Shown here: positions 1 through 9,346 of the stretch, piece by piece
Numbering within the stretch: the stretch's first letter is position 1
Layout of the letters: each line of letters starts with the position of its first letter
Assembly: GCF_014066305.1 (NCBI RefSeq)
Contig: NW_023501109.1
Coordinates: 124,001-188,000, forward strand
Length of the DNA: 64,000 nucleotides
Reading direction: 5' to 3'
Origin: Letharia columbiana
Taxonomy: Eukaryota > Ascomycota > Lecanoromycetes > Lecanorales > Parmeliaceae
Made by a program: the position numbers and the translations under genes
Notes under the pieces: model-generated
What the model saw: only the letters and a program-made list of their open reading frames with translations
Database searches by the model: none
What the model was told of the DNA's origin: nothing

Positions 1-29
1 ATTCATCGGTCAAGGGTGCTCATTGCGAG

Positions 30-302
30 ATTCTCAACTCTGCAACTGGACCCATAGGTCCTTGATCAGTAATTCGATGCCCAGTCTCGTGACTGGACCT
101 TTTGGTAAGGGAGGATTCTATATTCTCAACTCTGCAACTGGACCCATAGGTCCTTGATCAGTATCGATGCCCATCTCGTGACTGGACCTTTTAGTCAGGG
201 AGGATTCCAGATTCTCAACTCTGCAACTGGACCCATAGGTCCTTGATCAGTAATTCGATGCCCAGTCTCGTGACTGGACCTTTTGGTAAGGGAGGATTCT
301 AT
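30..302. repeat. Three-copy tandem repeat, about 92-bp unit
   Basis: Three head-to-tail copies begin at 30, 122 and 211, each opening with ATTCTCAACTCTGCAACTGG. Spacing is 92 and then 89 bp; copy 2 has lost three single bases (one in GTAATTCGATG, two in CCCAGTCTC). Copies 1 and 3 are nearly identical. Each unit contains the pair CCAGTCTCGTGACTGG, an imperfect hairpin. The array may continue left of the window. No coding content is evident. Confidence 0.95.
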
Positions 303-1694
303 CAGACAGCGTCCCACGTTGAGCACGGGTCCGATCGCCTCGGCAGCAGGCACCAAATTTGGAATACCACGGTGTAGCTATCAGCCAATCCAGCAGCCGT
401 AGGAATTACGCGCAATGTAGGACTGGGGCGTACATGCACTGCATGATCAGGTGCTAGCCTCCGACACAATGCCTTCATTCCTTCGACGACTCCTCCCACA
501 CGGTCTCCAACATTGTTCGGCCATGGCGATTCGTCAGATGTCGATAGAATGCGAACTGTGCAGGCAGCAGGGTGGTAGCGGTGGGGGGTCTAACACGTGT
601 AAACTGTCATTGCCCTTGTGGATCGGGTCTTCCGATTGGTACTTCATTACCCGCAAACCTTGCTGGTGGTTTTATGGGTGGGTGGGTATCGTGGTGTTCC
701 CGGTTCTGGTGCTAGTACCAACAGCGTAACATGCAGCTGCATCAAGCAATCACCAATGAACGCTTGCGCAGGGTCTACCTTCCCGCTCAATCCCTCGCTT
801 TCAGCTGTTGGTCATTGGTTGAGCTAAGCGAGTACAACATAGACTGCCGTTGTTCACAGTAATCATACTGTCCTTTCAAGTTTATAAGCTTACTGCGGCA
901 CCCACGTCAACGGTAGCGGGGACAGGGGACGGATCGTATTATTGAACCCTGGCGGCCTAGTCTGTCATATTGATGTATCCACGCCGCTGATGACCCAGCA
1001 CAATTTCTCGATCTGTACAAAGTAGATAACTTTCGCTTACGTCTTAGCGGTACGTAGGTAAGATGGTACTGTAGGTTTATGGATCATGAAAAAACAGGGA
1101 ACAGGGATGGTCGGTAATCGGCAAGGCCAGCCTCACTGTAAAGTACTAATTAAGGTACAATACGATGGTATTATAAATTAAAACAGCCAACCGTTGAAAG
1201 GAATATACCATCTTGTAAATTTGGCCTTCGTCGACCACAGCTTTCAGCTTTCAGCTTTCCCTTAGCCAATCCCGCCCAGCTTACTCCGTATCGTTAATGC
1301 ACGTAATCCATTGACCATCAAAGGCTTCCCCGAACTCCGATGGATGTGAAGCCAACACTCACTCTTCGACGTCGGTCTTCGTATGGTACCAGCTTTCCCC
1401 AGGCAATGTCCCTACCTATTACAGTATTCGATCCGACCATGATACGTGAGTCGATTCCCTTGGACCGTCCCGTAGCCCGTCGTATTATACGTACACTTAG
1501 CCGCCCGTGGGATTCAGGTTTCAGGCCAGCCGTTGAAGAAATGGCGGTGAGTAGCTCCCTTGCCCGGAACGACTTGCCTTAGTGTTTCGCCATGTCACAG
1601 GTCGAGCATGGTCCTCTATCTCAGGTACCTTTATTGCTGACTGCTCCTCCGTCGAGAGGCTGCTGCGCGTACTGCTTTATTGACAACGCCCATC
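303..1694. other. Gene-free stretch upstream of the bZIP gene
   Basis: The open frames here are short, overlap on both strands and show no family motif. A simple doublet (CTTTCAGCTTTCAGCTTTCC) lies near 1240. The last few hundred bases are presumably promoter and 5' leader for the gene starting at 1695. Nothing else is recognised. Confidence 0.6.
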
Positions 1695-2990
1695 ATGTTG
1701 TCATCATATGCGGAAATGGAAGACGCCGTTGGGAATGAGGAATGGGAGCGGATCAATCAACCAGAAGTCCGCAAGCGAGTTCAGAACAGACTGTCACAGC
1801 GGAGACACAGTGAGTATCCCACTGTCTCTAGGTCTAGTCCCAGACTCCATGCAGTTGCTGAATACTCCACCCAAGGAGACAAACTTCGCCAACAACGTGA
1901 ACCTGTATCCCATGAGATCATTATTCCACCATCGTTTACATCTTCCTATACAATGGAAGGGGCTCCGGGGACCAGCGACTATCCGAGTCCTTCGCTCTCC
2001 TTCAACGGGCAGGAGGATCGGCACAATTTATCCCGACCCAACCAGCCTCAAGAGGGATACGACGCCTTTGATGCTTTCAACGCCCAGGACATGCTGCCTC
2101 CGGATCACACAGTCTCTACCACGATGGCACAGCCTGCACAGGCTGGCTCTGTGGGAATGAACCGGTCTATGACTCCTCACATGGGACGTCCTGCCATGAA
2201 CAATTCATACCAGCCTACTAACATGCAACCACTCGGATCGCTTGCGTCCGGGCCGCCAACACTCCCCGCTGTTTCGAGAAATGAGTATTGGGATAGTCAA
2301 TCTTTGTCTGACCCACAATGGGCTATCCCAAGCTTCCACCAAAACTCAGTTCCGGCTTCCAATCTACCAGCCAGCACGAACAATCCCAGGCATACGTCCA
2401 GCCATATGCCTAGACCCATGGTCCGGCCGATGCCTAGACGCGTCGCTTCTTCCAACCAGCAGACGAACATTCTACCAACCGCTCGAGCCTCAGACTCGCA
2501 CTCGTCTCCTGTTCTGCAGAGGAATATTGCAAATCAAGCCTTTCCCAGATCCGGCAGTCATCTTGAAAATGCCAACACTGAGTCGGAAAGCACCAGAAAA
2601 AACAACGATGCATGCTCGCACTGTCGCACCTGCCGGGCTCCAAGTTCCTTCGACGACCAAAAGCCAGGACAGGCCTCCCCAAAGACTCCAACGTCAACGC
2701 CATCGCGGGATTCGTCTGGGACGAATTCCCCAGATCATCTTGAAATCCTGGCGAACTGCAGCAAGGTACTCGCCAACCTGGCGCGGCAATCAGACTACCG
2801 TGATGAGAACGAACCTGAGGAGAGGCCTAGGAGCAGTAAGCGCAGCAAAACCAACCAAGATGGTTATTTCGTGGACGTCAATAGAACCTTACAGGAGGAT
2901 GATTATGGAGATGGTCACCACCGCCACAATGTGATTGGGAAGGTTGTGATTCTGTGTGTGAAGAACGGGAGGAAGACCAAAGGGAAGTGA
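1695..2990 (+). CDS. bZIP-like transcription regulator
   Basis: Probable DNA-binding regulator. Near the N-terminus, a tryptophan-containing lead-in (EEWERINQPE) precedes a basic region with QNRLSQRR, the signature of fungal bZIP-type regulators that often sit in or near secondary-metabolite clusters. An intron at 1810-1875 (GTGAGT...AAG, 66 bp) interrupts the basic region; removal joins RRH to RDKLRQQREP. The remainder is long, polar and disordered (Pro, Ser, Asn, Gln rich) with a small Cys cluster (CSHCRTC) about two thirds along. The spliced product is about 409 aa. I took the first ATG (1695); the frame is open slightly further upstream. No clear leucine heptads follow the basic region, so dimerisation is uncertain. 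It lies 0.6 kb upstream of an SDR and 7.6 kb from the PKS on the same strand, so it may regulate that cluster (inference). Confidence 0.75.
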   Translation: MLSSYAEMEDAVGNEEWERINQPEVRKRVQNRLSQRRHSEYPTVSRSSPRLHAVAEYSTQGDKLRQQREPVSHEIIIPPSFTSSYTMEGAPGTSDYPSPSLSFNGQEDRHNLSRPNQPQEGYDAFDAFNAQDMLPPDHTVSTTMAQPAQAGSVGMNRSMTPHMGRPAMNNSYQPTNMQPLGSLASGPPTLPAVSRNEYWDSQSLSDPQWAIPSFHQNSVPASNLPASTNNPRHTSSHMPRPMVRPMPRRVASSNQQTNILPTARASDSHSSPVLQRNIANQAFPRSGSHLENANTESESTRKNNDACSHCRTCRAPSSFDDQKPGQASPKTPTSTPSRDSSGTNSPDHLEILANCSKVLANLARQSDYRDENEPEERPRSSKRSKTNQDGYFVDVNRTLQEDDYGDGHHRHNVIGKVVILCVKNGRKTKGK

Positions 2991-3587
2991 TGTTCGTGGC
3001 AGTGGCCACCCCGGGACGAGTGACCCTTCACGATTTCTATCAAAAGTATCTGAAGCAGTGACAGTTCCTTCATATATATTACTTTTAGACACATCGATAA
3101 ATGGGTCATATCTGAAATAGACGATCTCCTAGTCATCATTTGATTCTGCACCTGACCTGCTTGGTCACTACATCTTTGCGAATACACACTTTGACAGCAA
3201 CATCGTTAGCCATGACCTCGTGAGCCCCTCCATGCGTCTCCATCTCGATCTAGATGGCTCAAGGCATTTCTGGAGAGGAGAGCACCTCAAGGCCACTAGC
3301 TTCAATTCCCACATGTCGGAATCTGACTCTAACTCCCGATTTGGACCTGACCTGCATAAGTCTCATGACTGCCGTTGGATTCTAGCCTTTTGATTCGTAA
3401 GGCATACTTCAAACCTGCCAACTCGACGCCGTGCGAGCGCACTGCTCGAAACTGATCTCGGGAAAACACTTCCAATCCGAAATTTTCTAGCATCACGACG
3501 AGAGTACAGCGAAGCCAACACCATCGAAAGCGACATCAACCACACACTCCACTCTATCCCATCTCGGCCTCTCAAACCTCCCTCGTC
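2991..3587. other. Intergenic between bZIP and SDR
   Basis: No gene recognised. It holds the 3' end of the regulator transcript and the promoter of the downstream SDR. Open frames here are short shadows. Confidence 0.6.
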
Positions 3588-4774
3588 ATGGAAATCAACG
3601 GCTACGCTCTCGTGACCGGCGCCGGTACCTCCCCTCCCCTCCCCCTGCCCCCCCCCGTCCTCCCCCCAACCCCCTGACCTCCCACCCCAACCCACAGGTT
3701 CCGGTCTCGGCAAAGGCTGCGCGCTCGCCTACGCGGCCGAAGGCGCCGCCGGTGTCGTCTTCGCCGACATGAACCGGGCGGCCGCCGAAGCCGCCGCGCT
3801 CGAGAGCCGGGAGATGGCCACGAATGCCGGGTACAAGACGCTGGTGGTGCAGGTGGATGTGACGAAGGAGGCGGAGGTGGATTGCATGGTGGAGGAGACG
3901 GTGAGGGAGTTTGGGAGGATCGATTACGCTTTCAACAGCGCCGGGGTGGGTTCGGAAAGATCGTTTCCCTATCGTCTGGACTTCATTCCGCGGGCGCGAT
4001 TGTCTTCCATTGCCATCGATCGATCGATCGACAATGGATGATTGAATACAGTGAGGATACAATCGAATGCATCGGTCGCTGACCACCGGCGCCGCGGACA
4101 GATCGGCGTCCAAGCCCCCGCCGAAATCGCCGAAGCGTCCGTGAGCGAGTTTCAACGCTTCCTCGACGTCAACGTCTTCGGCATGTTCCTCGCCACGCGC
4201 GCGCAGTCGGCCGCGATGAAGAAGCAGGACCCGCGGCCGGTGAGCGGGAAGAACGCGAAGCGGGGCTCGACGAGGGGCGTCATCGTCAACATGGCCAGCT
4301 GTTCGAGTTTCGTGGCCACGCCGATGCTGGGGCAGTATACGACGAGCAAACATGCGGTTTTGGGGCTGACGAAGAATGCGGGTGCGTGTTGCGTTCTTTT
4401 CCCTTTGCTTTCTTTTCCGTTCACTTTCATTACTATTGTTTGTTTTTCTTTTCTACCCTCTCATAATCTATATACATATATACATGAAGCTAATCCCGTC
4501 CCTCCCCATCCCCCCAGCCCTCGACAACGCCCGCTACCAAATCCGCACCAACTGCCTCTGCCCCTCCTGGGTCGACACCCCCATGGTCTCCCAAGCCGTC
4601 GCCGCGAACCCGGCCCTGCAGACGCTCATGGAGGGCGCGGTGCCGATGGGCCGGATCGCGCAGGTGGACGAGATCGCGGACGTGGTCATGTTCCTGAGCA
4701 GCGGGCGGGCGAGCTACGTTACGGGGGCGAGCTGGATCGTCGACGGTGGGACTACGCTGAGTGGGCACGTTTAG
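3588..4774 (+). CDS. Classical short-chain dehydrogenase/reductase
   Basis: NAD(P)-dependent oxidoreductase with a Rossmann fold. Four exons (3588-3624, 3698-3945, 4102-4381, 4518-4774) give 273 aa, the normal size for classical SDRs. Exon 1 carries the start of the cofactor motif, completed across the first splice as TGAGSGLG. Further SDR hallmarks are NSAG in the central strand, the catalytic Ser in NMASCSS, and YTTSK with catalytic Tyr and Lys. The C-terminus ends with the common VTGASWIVDGG segment. Intron 1 is extremely C-rich. The substrate cannot be told. Codons are strongly G/C-ending, unlike the PKS further right but like the adjacent cupin gene. It lies on the same strand as the regulator and the cupin gene, so a tailoring role in the polyketide pathway is plausible but inferred. 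Confidence 0.9.
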
Positions 4775-5418
4775 GGGTTAGAGGGGAGGGGTGGGTGAGG
4801 AGTGAGAAGGGGGTTAGTCAGCTTCGAGTGTAGGGGAGAGGCCGGCTGTAGTCACGTGATTGACCTTTGCTGTTCCGTCATTACATAATCCCTCGTCATG
4901 CTTGCTCCTCACTATCGTAATTCCTAAAGTGAACTAGCACTTCAGGGTCCAATGCAACAGTCTTAAGATTCCTAGCCTCAAACATCCTCCACTACCCTGC
5001 ATCATGCACGTCAGCCGCGGCACATGCAGGACAGGTCATGTCTAAGAAGGAACTGGTAAGCTATGCGAACTCACCAAACGGAACTGACTGAGCGTGTACG
5101 CGCCGAGAGACGAGATGTGCCGGGTTGGCGAGTCAATGAGGCTTCTTACCTTCCTGGCGGTGACTTGGGATGTGACTGTTTCCAACCGAGGTTTGAAAGG
5201 CTGGTCTTGCATTTTTCACTTTTGGTAGATTGGACATTTTGCGATTGCGAAGCTTCCTTTTCCTTTTTCTCAACTTTACTCCTCCTCTTCCTTCCCCCTT
5301 CTCTTGTTCAATCAATCAAGAAAAGAAAGAACCAAGAAAAAAAAAGAAACCCCGCATCCTTCCCCACCCCCAAACACCCACACAGATCACCCCACCTCCC
5401 CAACCCACCGCAAAAAAA
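4775..5418. other. Intergenic between SDR and cupin genes
   Basis: No gene recognised. The part just before the cupin ATG is a pyrimidine-rich tract followed by an A-rich leader, a common fungal promoter and 5'-UTR composition. Confidence 0.6.
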
Positions 5419-6075
5419 ATGGCCACCGCAGCCCACGACTTCATCACCTCGGGCTACCCGGCCCCCGGCCTCCGCAAGACCCAACGCCTCATCACGGGCC
5501 ACGGCGCCGACGGCAAGGGGCACTTCCTCGTCACGGACGCCGGGGACCACCACCGCGTCATGGGCGAAAAGCAGGCCGTGGCGGTGATATCGTATTCGAC
5601 GAAGGAGACGCCGGTGGAGCTGAACGGGGACAAGGACGTCGAATACGCGCGGGAGAACGAGGTGAGTTTTTTCCCCGCGTCCCCTTTTGCCCCTCCCTCC
5701 CTCCCTCCCACTGACCTCCCCGGTTTCCAGCCCGGCCTCCACATCGCCAACGGCACCGTCGTCCGCCTCATCGACTTCGGCCCCGGCCTCGAGTCCCCCC
5801 TCCACCGCGCCATGTCCATCGACTACGGCATCGTCCTCGAGGGCGAGTTCGAACTCTCCCTCGACAGCGGCGAGTCCCGCATCATGCGCCGCGGCGACGT
5901 CAGCGTCCAGCGCGCCACGGCCCACAAGTGGCGCAACATCACCGCCGGCGGCACCGAGGCCGGCCGCATGCTCTACGTGCTGCTCGACTGCAAGCAGCCG
6001 CTGTGGGTGGCGGGGGAGAAGGTGGAGGGGTTCTTGGGCGACTTGGAGAAGGAGTATGAGGGGCGGGGGCATTAG
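5419..6075 (+). CDS. Small cupin-fold protein
   Basis: Two exons (5419-5661 and 5731-6075; intron 69 bp) give 195 aa. The C-terminal half is a single cupin barrel. A ligand stretch contains PLHRAMSIDYGIVLEGE, where the His and the GE glutamate are the usual metal-binding type, and a second motif has RGDVSVQRATAHKWRN with the distal His. Fungal members of this family are annotated only as cupin-2 proteins; some occur in metabolite clusters, but no reaction can be assigned here. The start is the ATG directly after an A-run. Codon use is strongly C-ending. On the opposite strand a long open frame exists only because of this composition. Neighbours are an SDR upstream and, convergently, an AYR1-like reductase. 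Confidence 0.85.
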   Translation: MATAAHDFITSGYPAPGLRKTQRLITGHGADGKGHFLVTDAGDHHRVMGEKQAVAVISYSTKETPVELNGDKDVEYARENEVSFFPASPFAPPSLPPTDLPGFQPGLHIANGTVVRLIDFGPGLESPLHRAMSIDYGIVLEGEFELSLDSGESRIMRRGDVSVQRATAHKWRNITAGGTEAGRMLYVLLDCKQPLWVAGEKVEGFLGDLEKEYEGRGH

Positions 6076-6482
6076 GGGGGGATTTTTGGGCGGGCGAGGG
6101 AGAAAATGCGGGGAGGGGGATGAGGGGTGTGGATTTAGAGAATATATGAACTTTTTCTCCCTCCTTCGACCCGCGCAGGACTCGCTCCGTTTGAAATCTC
6201 GTCACGGAGAGGAGTTTTTTTGGACGCCCGCAGACCTTTTCGCGATAGGGAACCGCCCGTGTCTCAAAACAACAAGGCCGCGAAAAGCTCTCCCGAATCG
6301 CTACTGACACAACCGACGGAAACTTTTCTAAAACTCTAGCTTCCTACACATACGGAGCGAAACGCGAAACCGAGGATAGGGAGACGTGATACGGTATCGC
6401 AAATTTTTTCTACGCCCGACAAGACCAACTACACCACCGAACGGGAAAACCCCACAGCCCATTTCCGAGCCACCCACCCACC
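6076..6482. other. Convergent 3' region
   Basis: This is the space between the 3' ends of the cupin gene (plus) and the AYR1-like gene (minus). No gene recognised. Confidence 0.6.
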
Positions 6483-8178
6483 CTACTCGTTCCCCCGCCT
6501 CCACACCTCCGTCTCCTGCCTCAACTTCCCAAGGTTGAACACGGGCCAGAGGATGTAATCCTAGAAGGCAAACGGCATCAGCCCGACCGACCGACCCACA
6601 CGCCCCGGGGCCGCGGACAGCCCAAAAAGAAGGAAAAAAAGAAGAAAAAGAAGAAAAAGGAAAAAAAAAAACATACCCAAACGGTCCGGAAGCCGAAAAT
6701 GTCCATGAAGCGAACGATGCCCGTGGTGGCGCCGACCCAGTACCACGCCGGCGGGTTCGCCTTCAGGGTCTGGGGCACGACGTGGCTGGCGTAGACGGCG
6801 CGGGGGGTCGTGTCTGCGGCGGGTTCAGTCCCGTGGGTGCTTTGGGGGGCGTAAAAGTACGCGTGCGGGCGGATAGATCGGGCTCGGGCTTACCTGGAAC
6901 CCGCTGGACGTGCTCTTGGAACTCGCGCGCGAGTGGGGCGTAGAAGGATCCTGTCGGGGGGGAAAGGGGAGGGTAAGTATGGGATCTGTGGGGCGGACTT
7001 GGGGGGGGGGTTTCCATGTGGGTACCTTCGGGGAGGGTCCTGGCGGTGTCGCTTTTGAGGATGTTGGTCCCGATGTTGCCGGAGATGATCTGACGCTTTC
7101 GCGGTTAAAAAAAGGGGAAAGGGGGGTTTTTTTTTTCCGGTATGGAAAGCTGGAGGTCGTTGTCGCTGCGGGCGGTGTTGGGGACAGGGACTTACGGTGG
7201 TGACTTTGACTCTGGGCACCGCGTCAGCGGGAACGGGCAGGGAAATCAGGATGTGGCATACCCGAGTGGCGCCATCTCCACCCTGAGTGTATTCGCCCAG
7301 TGGGCTAGGGCTGCTTTTGTCGCGTTGTAGGATGCTGTATACTACCGTCAGCTGTTGTTGGCCGACCGTCTTGCGTCGCTTCCGTGCGACCGGGCATGAA
7401 TGACCTACATCCATACATGTACGGTACGATGCCTCCGACGGAGCCGATGTTGACAATGGTACCTCGCGCTTTGATCAACATGGGATGGAAATGGTGCACC
7501 ATTCGCATGGGGCCGAAGACGTTGACGTTGAACATCTTCTGGACTTCTTGCACGTCCGTGTCGATGCCTGTCATTGTGTAGCCTGATGGCGGAATTCAGC
7601 CTTTGGGCCACTGCAGCTTGGGAAGACGTGGGTAATGTTGTACTGACAGATGCCCCTGATATTTAAAAAAAAAGCATGGTCAGTGACTGGGTAAAAGGTC
7701 ATGATATCGGATAGGTCTTGGGTAGGATATGTGGTCTTACTTACGCATTGTTCACGAGTACATGAAGGCGGCCTTCGGTGACTTTGTCCACGATCCTTTC
7801 GAGCGCTTGCACAGAAGCATCGTCGGTCACGTCGAGTTCATAGCATTGGATTCCGGCAGAGATCAGGTGATCTTTCGATTCCCATGGTAACACGGTTGTG
7901 ATAACAGTACAGGCTGTCGCAGTAGAAATCAGAAGTCATTATTTGCGTCCAACGCATTCTCTCGCGATAAGTACAGCACTCCAATGAACGCGACTGCTGC
8001 TTGCAGAAATCCTACTTCAATACGGGAAGATGGAGACAGCGCTACCTTTCTTTTGATATTCTCTCGCCAGCGCTTCACCAATGCCGCCTTCGCCGCAACT
8101 GGACGACAGAAGTCAGGAGTAGTCCACTTTGATATGGAAGTAGTTTTACCCCGTTATGAGGACATATCTTTGCGCCAT
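6483..8178 (-). CDS. ayr1-like: AYR1-like SDR (1-acyl-DHAP reductase family)
   Basis: Reductase of the family of yeast Ayr1, which reduces 1-acyl-dihydroxyacetone phosphate in lipid particles or ER; fungal paralogs also act in metabolite pathways. Eleven exons (8178-8150, 8098-8046, 7913-7745, 7655-7648, 7582-7409, 7334-7262, 7211-7196, 7089-7026, 6950-6894, 6813-6677, 6560-6483) sum to 858 nt, a perfect frame of 285 aa. Motifs: VLITGCGEGGIGEALA at the N-terminus (cofactor), NNAGICYTMT, NVNVFGPMR, the catalytic SSYNATKAALAHW, then SGNIGTN. The C-terminus has the aromatic segment PPAWYWVGATTG typical of the family. Exon 4 is only 8 nt and exon 7 only 16 nt; both are needed to keep the motifs in frame. 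The 3' exons are much more GC-rich than the 5' exons. The gene is divergent from the PKS, so a shared promoter is possible. Confidence 0.88.
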
Positions 8179-9346
8179 AACAACCGCCCGCTGTCTTTTG
8201 GCGAACGTCTTGACTGGAAATTTGACCCCAGCAGGCAATGGCACCGGGAAAGGCTGCAAAGCGCTCATGTCAAGGAAATATTATTCCGATCTGCACCAGC
8301 GCGCAAAACAGCGTCCTTGACTTCCAATACACGAGGGTGAAGCCCAAGGACTTGTTGCTTTGCCATCGGTAAGCTTCTTCACCTTTCTGGGGCGTTCTAC
8401 TGCAAGAGAAAAAAGATTGCCGCTCATTGGCACCAGAGGATGATCCACTGAAAGTCTATCAATCAGCTGTACTATCGGCCCTGACACCCATGCATTTGTG
8501 GAACAAACCAGCCAAATAGCGTTATGACTGTCAGCAGCCTTGTAACCCTGTCAAGTGAGGTGACTTGACACCACTAGAGTCTTTTGGGGTTAGTGTTATA
8601 TTGCCATCCTTCGTACCTGCAGCATTCTGACAGCCCTAGCTTGTCACTTTACTGCTACCACGTTTCTATCGAACTCCGTCCTGACACAGATTGCAGACTC
8701 GGAGATTATACTTGCAGCAGTAGTGTCCCCGGTTGTAATGTCGTTAGTCCCTCGCGTGATCCGAACCCCCAGCCAGCCTTCCACGGCACACAAGCCTTCC
8801 TGGTGGTCACAACTAATGTCAGGCCATGTTTCTGAGGCTCTAGGATCCTGTACAGAACGCAGCGCCCCGAAATTTATGGTCGCAAGCGAGAATGTTGGAC
8901 TCCGAAGTGGCAAAGCCAGGATGTCGGGACTGGATTTGCTATGCAAGCCACCAGAACGGCAACTCCACTCGGATGCATGTCATATGCCTCAATTTCTTAC
9001 CTCCATATGTCGGCGGCACTACGGGGTGGGGACCTGAGTTGGTAAGCTAGACTGGTCAGTCGGTGGTATGCTATACTTTTCAACGCTACCTTTAACTGGA
9101 ACGCCGACTCGGATAGCGGCCTACAGGAATCAGTGCTGGAGTGAACGTGTTCCTGATTGCAACGGCGATAAACAAAAGCCACTTGCATTACTTCAAGATT
9201 GCCCTTCAGCATCAGCATCAGAAGTTCAGCACCTTAGCTTCAAAGACTTTTCGAAGTCTTGACGAAGCCTCAAACCCCTCACCATTCTGTCTTTATGGCT
9301 TTTCTGTCAAGCATTATACATTGAATTTCTAAATTTTTTCAGTGTA
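8179..9346. promoter_or_regulatory. Divergent intergenic region, AYR1-like gene and PKS
   Basis: This 1.17-kb region separates the head-to-head starts of the reductase (minus, ATG at 8178) and the PKS (plus, ATG at 9347), so it must contain both promoters. A C/T-containing stretch with TTTTTTCAG directly precedes the PKS ATG. Open frames here are short and without motifs. I recognise no specific binding palindrome. Confidence 0.6.

Noticed and set aside
3595..4353. 252-codon minus-strand frame over the SDR gene
   Set aside because: Arg/His/Gly-rich shadow of a GC-rich coding strand, spanning its introns.
5308..6072. 254-codon open frame antisense to the cupin gene
   Set aside because: It exists because of strong C/G third-position bias of the plus-strand gene; it reads through that gene's intron and has no motif.
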